Positions 24,826 through 34,348 are shown, numbered from the stretch's first letter. The stretch is DNA of 46,619 bases from Candidatus Ozemibacter sibiricus (GCA_003327425.1 QOQW01000002.1:287972-334590), one strand, 5' to 3'. The notes: generated by a model from the letters alone, not told the origin. A program made the numbers and translations.

Positions 24826-25317
24826 ATGCCCTCGACGCCTCCGATGTTCCTCGGCGGCTGGATCGCCCGGCTCTACCGGGCCGGCCAGCAAGCCATGGCC
24901 ATCTCCCTCCACGGCACCGGCATCGGGGCCGGCCAGTTCCCCTTCCTGCGCCTGCTGGCCCGCCAGGACGGCCTCTGCCAGGACACCATCGCCCACGCCC
25001 TGTATCTCGACAAAGGCACCGTGGCCCGCGCCCTGCAGAAGCTGGAAAGCCAGAACTTCGTGCGACGGCGCGCCGACGCGGCCGATGCCCGCAAGCTGCT
25101 CGTCTTCCTGACCCCGAAAGGCCGCCGGGCCGCCGTCCTCATCCATCGAGCCCTGGCCGCCTGGCACCGCGTGCTGCTCGGCGGCCTCGAGGCCGACGAA
25201 CAGCGGGCGCTGCGCCGCAGCCTCGAGAAGATGCACGCCAATGCCGAAGCCTGGCTGGCCGCGCCCCCGCCCGTCCGCTCGTCCCGCTCGTCTCGTTCCC
25301 GCGAAAGGAAAGCCTGA
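24826..25317 (+). CDS. MarR-family transcriptional regulator
   Basis: The 163-residue protein has the MarR layout: an N-terminal dimer helix, a winged helix-turn-helix at about 33-97 with the recognition helix in LDKGTVARALQKLESQNFVRRR, the wing RADAADARKLLVFLTPKG, and C-terminal dimer helices. The tail is Arg/Ser-rich. The ATG at 24826 is chosen for the AAAGGA ribosome site; a start at 24769 would lie inside the promoter. The stop overlaps the start of the adaptor gene by one base, so it is cotranscribed with the pump it very probably represses. A small hydrophobic ligand would be expected to relieve repression. Confidence 0.9.
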   Translation: MPSTPPMFLGGWIARLYRAGQQAMAISLHGTGIGAGQFPFLRLLARQDGLCQDTIAHALYLDKGTVARALQKLESQNFVRRRADAADARKLLVFLTPKGRRAAVLIHRALAAWHRVLLGGLEADEQRALRRSLEKMHANAEAWLAAPPPVRSSRSSRSRERKA

Positions 25318-26816
25318 TGAAACGCGCGCTCTTCTACCTCGCTCTGCTCGCCGCCCTGGGCGGCCTCGCCTATCTCGCCCTCACCGCCAGCCCCGGCTCC
25401 GGCGCCGGCGCCCGCCGAGGCCGCGGCGGCCCGCGCGGCCCCGGCCTCGCCACGGCCGTGCCGGTGGAAGTGGCCTCCCTGACCATGCGGGACCTCGTGG
25501 CCGAGGGGCGGTTCACCGGTTCGCTCCTGCCCCGCTCGCAGTTCACCGTGGCCAGCAAAGTGGCGGGACGTCTGCAACGGCTGTTCGTCGACATCGGCGA
25601 TCAGATCCGCTCGGGCACCCGCATCGCCGAGATCGAAGACGAGGAATACGTGCAGGCTTTGGCCCAGGCCCGCGCCGACCTGGCCATCGCCCGGGCCAAC
25701 CTGGTCGAGAGCCAGGCCCTCCTCGACGTGGCCAGGCGCGAACTCGACCGGGTGCTCAAGATGCGGCAGCAGAAGGTCTCCTCGGATGCCGAGGTCGACG
25801 CCGCCCAGGCCCAGTACGACAGCCGGGCCGCCCGGCATGAGGTCAACAAGGCCAGTGTGGCCCAGAAGGAGGCCATGGTGCGCGCCGCCGAGGTCCGCCT
25901 CGGCTACACGCGGCTCGACGTCGCCTGGTCCGGTCCCCCCGATGTCCGCTACATCGGGGCCCGCTTCCAGGACGTCGGGGCCCTGCTGTCCCCCAACGCC
26001 CCGATCGTCACCGTCCTCGACCTGAGCACCGTGGTGGCCGTCATCGATGTCGTCGAACGCGAGTATTTCCAGATCGGGGTGGGACAGACCGCCGACATCC
26101 GGGCAGCGGCCCTGCCCGGCCAGGTCTTCCAGGGCCGGGTGGTGCGGCTCGCCCCGCTGCTCGACCCCGTCACCCGGCAAGCCCGGGCCGAGATCGAGAT
26201 TCCCAACCCCGCCGCTCTCCTCAAACCCGGCATGTTCGTCGATGTGCGCTTAACCTACGCTCGCCGAACCGCCGTACCGGCCGTGCCGACTGCCGCCCTG
26301 GTCTCCCGCAACAACACCACTGGCGTCTTCCAGATCGATCTGGCCAGCCGCACCGCCGCTTTCATCCCCATCCAGACCGGCATCATCCAGGAACCATGGG
26401 CCGAGGTGGCCTCGCCTGCCCTGACCGGACCGGTCGTCGTGCTTGGGCAGCACCTGCTCGAAGATGGGGTGAGCGTTGCCCTGCCGGGCGATGCCCCCCC
26501 GGCCGAACCGGCGCGGGACGGCACTGCCGGCCGCGGCGAGCGCGGGGAACGGGCAGAGCGCGGCGAACGCCAAGAACGCGAGGGACGCGGAGAACGCGGC
26601 GAGGGCGGCGAGCGCGGCCGACGTACCGAGCCGCCGCGCGACCGCGGCCCCACGCCCCAGCCGGAGCGGCCGGCCGCCCCCGGCGACACCCCGCGGCCGC
26701 CGGCCGACGCGGCTTCGGGCGGCCGTGGCGTCGCCGAGCCGGCTCCGCGGTTCCCGGCCTCCGCCTCGGCGGCCGATCTTCCCTCCGGAACGGCCGAAGC
26801 GGGGGTGACCCCGTGA
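25317..26816 (+). CDS. RND efflux periplasmic adaptor subunit
   Basis: The 499-residue membrane fusion protein has an N-terminal membrane anchor (about 4-23). The first lipoyl half is around residues 75-110 (VASKVAGRLQRLFVDIGDQI), the coiled-coil hairpin about 112-195, the second lipoyl half at about 196-235, and the beta-barrel domain about 236-320 (VVAVIDVVEREY through LKPGMFVDVRL). The last 110 residues are unusual: a charged low-complexity run of Gly-Glu-Arg triplets (about 406-436) followed by a Pro/Ala-rich tail, not needed in normal adaptors. The start at 25317 shares a base with the marR stop (TGATG), and AAAGGAAAG precedes it. The stop overlaps the pump gene as GTGA. Confidence 0.92.
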   Translation: MKRALFYLALLAALGGLAYLALTASPGSGAGARRGRGGPRGPGLATAVPVEVASLTMRDLVAEGRFTGSLLPRSQFTVASKVAGRLQRLFVDIGDQIRSGTRIAEIEDEEYVQALAQARADLAIARANLVESQALLDVARRELDRVLKMRQQKVSSDAEVDAAQAQYDSRAARHEVNKASVAQKEAMVRAAEVRLGYTRLDVAWSGPPDVRYIGARFQDVGALLSPNAPIVTVLDLSTVVAVIDVVEREYFQIGVGQTADIRAAALPGQVFQGRVVRLAPLLDPVTRQARAEIEIPNPAALLKPGMFVDVRLTYARRTAVPAVPTAALVSRNNTTGVFQIDLASRTAAFIPIQTGIIQEPWAEVASPALTGPVVVLGQHLLEDGVSVALPGDAPPAEPARDGTAGRGERGERAERGERQEREGRGERGEGGERGRRTEPPRDRGPTPQPERPAAPGDTPRPPADAASGGRGVAEPAPRFPASASAADLPSGTAEAGVTP

Positions 26817-29800
26817 ATCCCTGGACCTGGTCCGTCCGTCATCCCATCGGCATCACCATGGTGATGCTGATCGTGGTCATCTTCGGAGCGGTCTCTCTGC
26901 AGCATCTGCCCATCGACCTGATGCCCGATATCACCTATCCCACCATCTCGCTGTCGGCCGAATATGCCAATGCCAGCCCGGTCGAGGTGGAAACGCTGCT
27001 GACCCGCCCCCTCGAACAAGCGCTGGCCGCCGTGCCCGGCGTCGAAGAGCTGAATTCGACCTCCAGCGAAGGCCGGTGCAACATCCGGGTCACCTTCGCC
27101 TGGGGCACCGATCTCGATGCCGCCGCCAACGACATCCGCGACCGCATCGACCGCATCCTCGCTCGGCTGCCCGATGGCGTGGCCCGCCCCACCTTGCGCA
27201 AGTTCGACCTCGCCAACACGCCGATCATGTTCCTGGGCTGCGGCGGCAAGTTCGACCCGGTGCAACTGCTGAAGCTGGTGGAGGACCAGGTCAAATACCG
27301 CCTGGAACGTCTGCCCGGCGTGGCCACGGTCGACATCATGGGCGGACGCAAGCGCGAGATCCACGTCAATCTGCAGGTCGAGCGGCTGAAGGCGCTGGGC
27401 ATCCGCCCCGATCAGGTGGTCAGCCGGTTGAAATCCGACAACCTCAGCCGGCCGGCCGGCCTGATCGAGGTCGGCAAGTTCGAGTATCTGATCCGCACCC
27501 CGGGCGAATTCTTCCAGGTTTCCCAGCTGCGAGACGTGGTCATCCGCGAAGATGGCGCCACCCGCATCCGGCTCGGGGAGATCGCCGACATCGAGGACCG
27601 CTGGGAACGCACCCGCTCGCTCGTGCGCATCAACGGCGAACCGGGCCTGCGCATCAGCATCCAGAAGCAGTCGGGGCGCAACACCGTCGAAGTGGCCGAC
27701 CGCGTGCTGGCCGAGGTGGCGGCCATCAATCGCGACCTGCCGCAGCTCCATCTGAGCCCCATCATGGATTCCTCGAAGTACATCCGCCAGTCGATCGCCA
27801 ACGTCAGCTCGTCGGCCATCTACGGCGGCGTGCTCGCCATCATCGTGCTGCTGTTGTTCCTGGGCGAGCTGCGCAGCACCATCGTCATCGCGATCTCCAT
27901 TCCGATGTCGATCGTCGCCACCTTCGTGCTGATGTATCACAACGGCTTCACCCTCAACATCATGTCGCTGGGCGGCATGGCCCTGGGCATCGGCATGCTG
28001 GTCGACAACGCCATCGTCGTGCTCGAGAACATCTTCCGGCTCCGCGAACAGGGCCGGCCCATCCAGCAGGCGGCCATCGACGGCGCCGGCGAGGTGGCGA
28101 TGCCGATCCTGGCCTCGACCCTGACCACGGTGGTCATCTTCCTGCCGCTGCTGTTCGTCGAGGGCATGACCGGCCTGATGTTCAAGCAACTGGCCTGGAT
28201 CGTGGGATTTTCGCTGCTCTGCTCGCTGGTGGTGGCGCTGACGCTGGTCCCCATGCTCTGCGCGCAGATCCTCGGCGAACGCCGACCCCGCCCGGACGAG
28301 CCGCGAACCGGTGCTGCGAGCCCGACGGGCACGGCCGGCCCCGCCTGGCCCGCCGGCGTCCTGGGCTTCTTCCAGGCCCGCTACCTCGAGATGCTCACGC
28401 TCGCGCTGCGCTGGCCGGTCGCCACCCTGCTGCTGGTGACCCTGCTGCTGGGAGCCGCGCTCACGCTGGTTAGAGGCATTCCGCGGGAGTTCATGCCGCC
28501 GGCCGACGAGGCCGACGTGCGGGTCACCGCCGAAATGGAGGTGGGCACCCGGTTATCCCTGATGGAGCCGATGGCGCAACGGATCGAGGCGATGCTGATG
28601 CGGGAAGTGCCCGAACGGCTCACGCTGGTCACCACCATCGGCGGCGGCGGCGGCCCGATGGGCGGCGGCAACAGCGCCGTCTACCGGGCCGAATTCCGGC
28701 TGCCGCTCGTGCCGCGCAGCCAGCGGCGCCGCTCCAGCCAGCAGGTGGCGAGCGACCTCGCCCGCGCCCTGGCCCGCCTGCCCGGAGTGCGCATCCGCGC
28801 TCGCGAAGGACAGGGCTCGTTCGTCAACCGGCTGATGGCGGGGGGAACCGATCGCATCCAGGTGCAGGTCCGGGGCCATGCCCTCGACGTCGCCGACGCG
28901 CTGGCGAGCAAGGTGCAGAAGATGCTGCAAACCGAGATCGACGGGATCACCGACGTCCAGATCAGTCGCGAAGCGGGCGCCCCCGAGCGTCTGATCAGCA
29001 TCGACCGGGCGCGCGCGGCCGATCAGAAGCTGACCGTGGCCCGCATCGCCGAATTCATCGAAACGCTGCTGTCGGGCACGCCGGCCGGCACCTTCCGGGA
29101 GAGCGGCGACGAATACCGCATCCTGGTGCGGGCCCGCGATCCCGAGCGGTTCACCCTCGAGGAGATCCTCGACTTCACCATCCCCAACGCCGAGGGCAGG
29201 CAGGTGCCGCTGCGGCAGGTGGCCAGCATCGTCTCGCGCTTCGGGCCGCAGCAGATCGAACGGCTCGACCAGGAGCGCATCGTCAACGTCACCGCCGATC
29301 CTGGCGGCCGCGCGCTGGGCGAGGTCCTGGCCGAGGTCAGCGAAGGGCTGCGGCGCATTCCGCTGCCCAACGGGTTCGCCCTCGCCCTGGGCGGCGACTA
29401 CCAGGAGCAGCAGAAAGCCTATCGCGAGCTGCTGCTCAGTTTCATTCTGGCCCTGCTGCTGGTCTACATGGTCATGGCCGTGCAGTACGAAGCGCTGCTC
29501 GATCCGCTGATCGTCATGTTCACGGTTCCCCTCTCGGCCATCGGGGTCATCCTGGCCCTGGTCGTGACCGGCAGTTCGTTCAACGTGCAGTCGTTCATCG
29601 GCTGCATCATGCTCGGCGGCATCGTCGTCAACAACTCGATCCTGCTGGTCGACCACGCCAACGATCTGACGCGCCAGGGCCGGGACGTGGTGCCCGCCCT
29701 GCTCGAGGCCGGCCTGGACCGGTTCCGCCCGGTGCTGATGACCGCCCTGACCACGATCCTGGGGCTGGTGCCGCTGGCCCTCGGGCTCGGCGAGGGCGGG

Positions 29801-29959
29801 GAAGTGCAGGCGCCCATGGCGCGCGTCGTCATCGGCGGCCTGCTCTGTTCGACCGCGGTGTCGCTGCTCGTCATTCCCGCCGTCTATCTGATCGTCCGCC
29901 GGCTGTCCGGCGTCCGACCGGCCGAAGCGGCCGGAGCGGCCCAGGAGGTGCAGGTGTGA
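26813..29959 (+). CDS. RND efflux permease
   Basis: The 1048-residue inner-membrane protein has AcrB length and layout: TM1 near 12-30, a large periplasmic loop, TM2-TM6 from about 335, a second large loop, and TM8-TM12 near the C-terminus. The proton-relay helix TM4 reads GGMALGIGMLVDNAIVVLEN, with D398 and Asn where AcrB has a second Asp. This is typical of HAE1-type pumps of many non-enterobacterial phyla. A glycine-rich TIGGGGGPMGGG segment lies in the second loop. Substrates are drugs or hydrophobic compounds but cannot be specified. The GTG start at 26813 overlaps the adaptor stop; the frame is open much further upstream only because it shadows the adaptor gene. Confidence 0.95.
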   Translation: MNPWTWSVRHPIGITMVMLIVVIFGAVSLQHLPIDLMPDITYPTISLSAEYANASPVEVETLLTRPLEQALAAVPGVEELNSTSSEGRCNIRVTFAWGTDLDAAANDIRDRIDRILARLPDGVARPTLRKFDLANTPIMFLGCGGKFDPVQLLKLVEDQVKYRLERLPGVATVDIMGGRKREIHVNLQVERLKALGIRPDQVVSRLKSDNLSRPAGLIEVGKFEYLIRTPGEFFQVSQLRDVVIREDGATRIRLGEIADIEDRWERTRSLVRINGEPGLRISIQKQSGRNTVEVADRVLAEVAAINRDLPQLHLSPIMDSSKYIRQSIANVSSSAIYGGVLAIIVLLLFLGELRSTIVIAISIPMSIVATFVLMYHNGFTLNIMSLGGMALGIGMLVDNAIVVLENIFRLREQGRPIQQAAIDGAGEVAMPILASTLTTVVIFLPLLFVEGMTGLMFKQLAWIVGFSLLCSLVVALTLVPMLCAQILGERRPRPDEPRTGAASPTGTAGPAWPAGVLGFFQARYLEMLTLALRWPVATLLLVTLLLGAALTLVRGIPREFMPPADEADVRVTAEMEVGTRLSLMEPMAQRIEAMLMREVPERLTLVTTIGGGGGPMGGGNSAVYRAEFRLPLVPRSQRRRSSQQVASDLARALARLPGVRIRAREGQGSFVNRLMAGGTDRIQVQVRGHALDVADALASKVQKMLQTEIDGITDVQISREAGAPERLISIDRARAADQKLTVARIAEFIETLLSGTPAGTFRESGDEYRILVRARDPERFTLEEILDFTIPNAEGRQVPLRQVASIVSRFGPQQIERLDQERIVNVTADPGGRALGEVLAEVSEGLRRIPLPNGFALALGGDYQEQQKAYRELLLSFILALLLVYMVMAVQYEALLDPLIVMFTVPLSAIGVILALVVTGSSFNVQSFIGCIMLGGIVVNNSILLVDHANDLTRQGRDVVPALLEAGLDRFRPVLMTALTTILGLVPLALGLGEGGEVQAPMARVVIGGLLCSTAVSLLVIPAVYLIVRRLSGVRPAEAAGAAQEVQV

Positions 29960-31824
29960 AGCCCCTTTTCCCCGTGTTTCGCCATGGCATGCCAGCCCGC
30001 CTGCGGCTGGTGCTGATTCTGCTGGTGTGGTGGGCGAGTCGGCCCACCATCTGCCTGGGCCAAACGCAGGACCTTTCCGCCACGCCAGCGGGGCTCGCCA
30101 GCGGGGCGGTCGCGGCCGCGAGCGCCGCGGTGGTCGCCCCCGAGGCACCGGCCAGCGCCAGCCCCGATCTCGTCGCGGCGCCCTCCCCCTCGCAAGTCGA
30201 CGAGCCTGGTGAGCGGCCGGCCCCGCCTGCCGCGCTGTCGTCCGCCCACATCCTGGAGGCCATCTCGTCGGTGCTGCCTCCCGGGCTGCGGCTCGATCCG
30301 TCGGTGGTGATCCCCGAGGAGGAGCCCGACCTGCTCACCCCGGCGGTGGCCTCGCGAACCACCATGTCGCTGTCGTTGGCCGAAGCCTTGTCGCTCGCCC
30401 TGGCACACCAGCCCGACCTCGAGGTCAAACGGCTGGAGATCGGCCGGCAGGAGCAGGGCATCGAACTGGGCCGAATCGCCTTCGATCCCACGGTGACGGC
30501 CGCCTGGTCGATGTCGGACCGGCTCGGCAAGCAGATCACCCAGACCGGCACCATCAACGAGAACATCAGCAACCGCACGCAAGCCGAGGCCGGCTGGTCG
30601 CGCACCTCGCCGTCGGGCACCCGGGTGGCCGTGGGTCTGACCATGACGCGCGGTCGTTCGGCGCGCGCGCCCAACCTGTTCGACACCCGGCTGGGCCTCG
30701 ACCTGACCCACCCGTTGCGGCGCGGCGCCGGCCACGCCGTCAATCTGGTCGGCGTGCGGCAGGCCGAACTCGATGTGCGCGTCGCCCAGGAGGAAGTGGA
30801 AGGCTACGTGCTGGCCCTGCTGGCCGAGGTCGAGCACGCCTACTGGCAGCTGCTGCTGAGCCGGCAGGAGCTGGCCATCGTCCGCTCGTCGGCCCGGCTG
30901 GCCCGCCAGCAGCAGGAGGAGACCGCCCGTCGCATCGCCCTGGGCAGCCTTCCCGAATCGGAACTGGCCGCGGCCGCCGCCGAAGTCGCCCTCCGCGAGG
31001 AGGCGGTCATCAACGCCGAGAGCGCCGTGGAACGAGCGCGGATCGGCCTGCTCCGTCTGGTGAATCCTGATGCCGAGCATTTCTGGATGACGAACGTGAC
31101 CCTCACCGACCTGCCGGAAATCCCTGATTTCGAGATCCGGTCAGCCGAACCCCACCTGCACCAGGCCCTGACCACCCGGCCGGAACTGCAGCGGGCCCGC
31201 CTGTTGCTCGAGCGGGACGAGCTCGAGCTGGTGCGCACGCGCAACGGCCTGCTGCCGCGCCTCGATTTCTTCGTGACCCTCGGCAAGACGGGATACGCCC
31301 AGACCTTCGGCGAGACCTTCCAGGAATTCGGCCAGCGGGCCTACGACCTGCAGGCGGGGCTCCGGTTCGACCTGACCCCCGGCCGCCGGCAGGCCCGGGC
31401 CCTCGACCAGCGGGCCCGCTACAGCCGGCAGCAGCGCCAGGAAGCCCTGCGCAATTTGCAACGATTGATCCAGGAGGAAGTGTTGCGCGCCATCCTCGAG
31501 GTGCAGCGCGCCCTGCAGCAGGTCAAGGCGACCGCGCAGACGGTGGCTCGCCAGCGCGAGAAGCGGCGGGCCGAAGAGATCAAGTTCCAGGTGGGGAAGA
31601 CCACGGCCTTCCAGGTCGCCCAGGCCCAGCGGGACGAAGCCGCCAGCGAGATCGCCGCCCTCAAGGCCCGCATCGGCGTGCTCAACGCGCTGACCGACCT
31701 CTACCGGGCCGACGGCTCCCTAGCGGCCCGCCGCGGCGTGGTCGTCGCCGCCGGCGCCCCACCGCTCGCCACGGGTCCGGCCGGCCACGCCGCCCCACGC
31801 GGGGCGGCCACCCCCCGCCCCTGA
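29956..31824 (+). CDS. TolC-family outer membrane efflux protein
   Basis: The 622-residue protein is exported (hydrophobic segment about 17-36 ending CLGQTQ). After an Ala/Pro-rich linker of about 80 residues it shows two repeats of the TolC fold: LSLAEALSLALAHQPDLEVKRLEIGRQ, and later LHQALTTRPELQRARLLLERDE, with long coiled-coil helices. It forms the outer-membrane channel of the tripartite pump. The start GTG overlaps the permease stop as GTGA and has AGGAGG upstream. A small hairpin GGCGACC/GGTCGCC at 31948-31967 beyond the stop might terminate the operon, but it has no T-run. Confidence 0.92.
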   Translation: MKPLFPVFRHGMPARLRLVLILLVWWASRPTICLGQTQDLSATPAGLASGAVAAASAAVVAPEAPASASPDLVAAPSPSQVDEPGERPAPPAALSSAHILEAISSVLPPGLRLDPSVVIPEEEPDLLTPAVASRTTMSLSLAEALSLALAHQPDLEVKRLEIGRQEQGIELGRIAFDPTVTAAWSMSDRLGKQITQTGTINENISNRTQAEAGWSRTSPSGTRVAVGLTMTRGRSARAPNLFDTRLGLDLTHPLRRGAGHAVNLVGVRQAELDVRVAQEEVEGYVLALLAEVEHAYWQLLLSRQELAIVRSSARLARQQQEETARRIALGSLPESELAAAAAEVALREEAVINAESAVERARIGLLRLVNPDAEHFWMTNVTLTDLPEIPDFEIRSAEPHLHQALTTRPELQRARLLLERDELELVRTRNGLLPRLDFFVTLGKTGYAQTFGETFQEFGQRAYDLQAGLRFDLTPGRRQARALDQRARYSRQQRQEALRNLQRLIQEEVLRAILEVQRALQQVKATAQTVARQREKRRAEEIKFQVGKTTAFQVAQAQRDEAASEIAALKARIGVLNALTDLYRADGSLAARRGVVVAAGAPPLATGPAGHAAPRGAATPRP

Positions 31825-32213
31825 CCAGCGCCTCCCCGACGGCGATCTCACCTCACCAGCCAGGTAAAAGGCCGGACATCTCCACGTCTTGCGCCCCCAG
31901 AGTCAAACCGCCGCCAGAGCATTCCCGCCAGCCTCCTCCGAGTGAATGGCGACCCCGAAAGGTCGCCCAGAAATCATAGAGCAGCAGCTCCCTCGTGGTC
32001 CAAAGATGGCGCCAGGGGCCATCGGCCCCTGGACCCCTTGGTCCTGCCCCCCGAACGCGCCGCGTTCGGCGGGCAGTTCGGCCGGCGCCGTTGGGCGAGA
32101 CGCCTTGCGTCCAGTCCAGCAGCGCCGAGTCCCCCAGAGGGCTGAGGCGAATTCCTGCCAGCACGTCGCCAGGCTTGCCAGATGGCCCCCCCTCATGGCA
32201 CAGTGCCTGGGTG
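31825..32213. other. Intergenic region with dispersed repeat, no gene seen
   Basis: It holds the hairpin at 31948-31967 and copy A of the dispersed repeat at 32012-32075. Longer open frames through it have no start with a ribosome site and read across the repeat. No promoter for the gene at 32214 could be identified. Confidence 0.6.
32012..32075 (+). repeat. Dispersed two-hairpin repeat, copy A
   Basis: Hairpin one is CCAGGGGCC (32012-32020), loop ATC, GGCCCCTGG (32024-32032). ACCCCTTGGTCC follows. Hairpin two is a 15-bp stem with one mismatch, centred at 32060, around CCGAACGCG/CGCGTTCGG (32045-32075). It shares order and most bases with 22781-22719 on the opposite strand. Confidence 0.8.
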
Positions 32214-33149
32214 ATGGATAACGCCTTCTCTCTTCGCCTCCCGACGTGCGAACCCAGGTCCGATGGCCTCCCGAACCGGCGGTTGGTCCGGCTTGGGTTG
32301 ATGGTGAGCCTGGTCCTGGCGATGGTGAGTGGGGCCGCTCCCCTCCTCGCCAAAGCCGGGATGCCGCCGGCCGGGGCAAGCCCGGCTCGTGCCGACAAAC
32401 CCATGCTCTGGATCTGGCGGGGATTTCGCCGGGCCGGCCTCGATCTCCCCACCTTCCGACGACACCTGGCGACCCGGTTCATCCCTGCCACCGTGAAGAC
32501 GCCCGGCCGCTTCGGCCTACAGGCCTGCTTGGTGGTCATGCCGCTGAACGGCGGCGAGCAGGGGCTGCCCGATGAGATCTCCCTGGTCGCCTACCGGTCG
32601 AGCCAGCTCTACCGGCAGATGAACGCCACCCCCGAGGGCAAAGCCTACCAGGACAGCCAGTGGGAGCTGTTCGACCGTTCGGCTTCCCTCAGCCTGGTGC
32701 CACAGGCCTTCACCGGACGCCTGCCAACCGCCTGGGCCCGCGGCCTGGCCTATGACCTGCTGGGGAAACCGGTCGACTGGTCGAGCGGCCATACCGTGTT
32801 CTACCTGGGCCGGCGCCACCCCCACCTTCCCCCCGATACCTTCATGGCCCGCTTGCACCGGCATCTGGCCGAGGTGCGGCGCACCCTGCCAGCGTGGGGC
32901 CTCGACGGCTACCTCACGTTGCTGACCGGCGACTATCATTACGCTTTCCTGCACTGGCCCGCTCCGGGCGCCCATGATCGGGCGATGGCCAGTCCGGTCG
33001 GCCTTGCCTTGCGCCAGGATGCCGCGGAGTTCCTCGAAGACCTGATGTGGAGCGGGGCGCAGCGGTACGACGGCTGGATCGAACCAGGCGAGTGCATCAT
33101 CGTCCCGCTGCCACCGCCCCCCTCGCCCCGACCACCCAAGGCGCCCTGA
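32214..33149 (+). CDS. Exported protein of unknown family
   Basis: The 311-residue protein has a signal peptide with a long n-region; the hydrophobic part is VRLGLMVSLVLAMVSGAAPLLAKAG (about 25-49). The mature part starts PMLWIWRGFRRAGLDLPTFRRHL and is rich in Trp, His and Leu, with WSSGHTVFYLGRRHPHLPPDTF and LDGYLTLLTGDYHYAFLHW in the middle. It ends in a Pro-rich tail. No domain is recognised; the His/Trp/Tyr clusters could bind a ligand or metal. The ATG at 32214 precedes the signal; a frame open further upstream crosses the dispersed repeat. It stands alone, 311 bases before the solute-binding protein. Confidence 0.7.
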   Translation: MDNAFSLRLPTCEPRSDGLPNRRLVRLGLMVSLVLAMVSGAAPLLAKAGMPPAGASPARADKPMLWIWRGFRRAGLDLPTFRRHLATRFIPATVKTPGRFGLQACLVVMPLNGGEQGLPDEISLVAYRSSQLYRQMNATPEGKAYQDSQWELFDRSASLSLVPQAFTGRLPTAWARGLAYDLLGKPVDWSSGHTVFYLGRRHPHLPPDTFMARLHRHLAEVRRTLPAWGLDGYLTLLTGDYHYAFLHWPAPGAHDRAMASPVGLALRQDAAEFLEDLMWSGAQRYDGWIEPGECIIVPLPPPPSPRPPKAP

Positions 33150-33460
33150 ACCGCGCTCCGCCGCCGCCGGCGGTCTTGTCCTGTCCGTCTCGTCCTGCCC
33201 CGCCGGCTCTCACCGCGCCGGACGCCGCCAAGGCCAGCGAAATAACGCCATCACTCGCCGAATGAGCATCGGCCGAATTCGCGACCAGGCACGCGCCGTT
33301 CGAGGGCCGATCCTTCGTTCCAGGGAGTAGCTCGGCCAGGACTGGCCCGGCCGGCACCCCACCATCGGCTGGCCCGGCGCTGATCATCGAGGACTTCCAT
33401 CGCCGCCCTGATCGGGTGTAACATGAGAGTGAGAGGACCCCAGGGCGAAGAGGGGCCCCG
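33150..33460. other. Intergenic region with weak promoter
   Basis: No gene is supported. A possible rightward promoter, TTCCAT at 33395-33400 and TAACAT at 33419-33424 with an 18-base spacer, could serve the solute-binding/kinase pair. Otherwise nothing distinctive was seen. Confidence 0.4.
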
Positions 33461-34348
33461 ATGAGAGGCGAACAAGAGGACATGGAGCACCGGAGCGCGT
33501 TCCTTCTCCTGGGCCTGGCGGCGCTGGTGGCCCTGCTGGTGACGATCTATCAGCCGGTCCTCTTCCCTGGCGAGCGCCTCGTGCCTCCTGTTCTGCCGAC
33601 CGAGGATGCGATGGCCCGACCGCGCGTTCTCACTTTCTGCTCCGACCCCTGGCCCCCGTATGCCGGCACCGCCGGCACCGCCTCGGAAGGGTATGTGGTC
33701 GATCTGCTGCGGGCCATCTTCGAACCCCAGGGGTTCGAGGTGCGGTATTCGTCCATGGCCTGGAGCCGCTGCATCCAGGAAACGCGCGATGGACGCTTTC
33801 TCGGCCTTCTCTGCTGCGAACGCCATGAGACCCCGGACTTCACCTTCCCGCAAGAACCGGTCGGAATCACCAGCCCCAGTTTCTTCACCCTCCCCGACTC
33901 CACCTGGACGTGGCAGGGCACCCCCTCGCTCGATCTGATCCGCCTGGGCATGGTACAGGATTATTATTATTGCGATGCGCTCGAGGAATATGTTCGCGAG
34001 CACCGGCATTCCGCTCGGGTGGTCCTCACCCAGGGCACCGAGGCCCTTGAACGCCTGCTCGGTCTCCTCGAGACAGGCACCATCGACGCCTTCGTCGAGA
34101 ATGGCGTGGTGGTCGACCACCTCCTGGCCAGCCAGGCCTCTCCGACTCGGCGATTGCGGTGCGCCGGCCGGATCGAGCCTGGCGGCATCCTGTATGTCGG
34201 CTTCAGCCCGCGCGATCCGCGCAGCCATGACATCTCTCGTCGCTTCGATGAGGGCATGCGTCGGCTGCGTCAGGATGGCACTCTCGCTCGCATTTTGGCC
34301 CGTGCGGGGGTGGCCGATTGGCTGTCTTCGGCTACGGTGTCGCCATGA
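33461..34348 (+). CDS. Periplasmic solute-binding (family 3-like) protein
   Basis: The 295-residue protein has a membrane-spanning or signal segment (about 12-30) and then a family 3 extracellular solute-binding fold. This opens RVLTFCSDPWPPY at 55-67, followed by GYVVDLLRAIFEPQGFEVRY, LDLIRLGMVQDYYY and RLLGLLETGTIDAFVENG. These proteins bind amino acids or other small ligands between two lobes. No transporter genes are adjacent; instead its stop overlaps the start of a hybrid kinase as ATGA, so it probably feeds ligand information to that kinase. The uncleaved-looking N-terminal segment would keep it at the inner membrane. Starts at 33461 and 33482 are both possible. Confidence 0.85.
   Translation: MRGEQEDMEHRSAFLLLGLAALVALLVTIYQPVLFPGERLVPPVLPTEDAMARPRVLTFCSDPWPPYAGTAGTASEGYVVDLLRAIFEPQGFEVRYSSMAWSRCIQETRDGRFLGLLCCERHETPDFTFPQEPVGITSPSFFTLPDSTWTWQGTPSLDLIRLGMVQDYYYCDALEEYVREHRHSARVVLTQGTEALERLLGLLETGTIDAFVENGVVVDHLLASQASPTRRLRCAGRIEPGGILYVGFSPRDPRSHDISRRFDEGMRRLRQDGTLARILARAGVADWLSSATVSP

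Noticed and set aside
22816-25236. An 806-residue minus-strand open frame
   Set aside because: It runs opposite the radical SAM gene and marR and crosses their promoter; composition is antisense-like.
26532-26620. The GGCGAGCGC repeats as a CRISPR or VNTR array
   Set aside because: They are in frame inside the adaptor gene and encode Gly-Glu-Arg triplets; there are no spacers.
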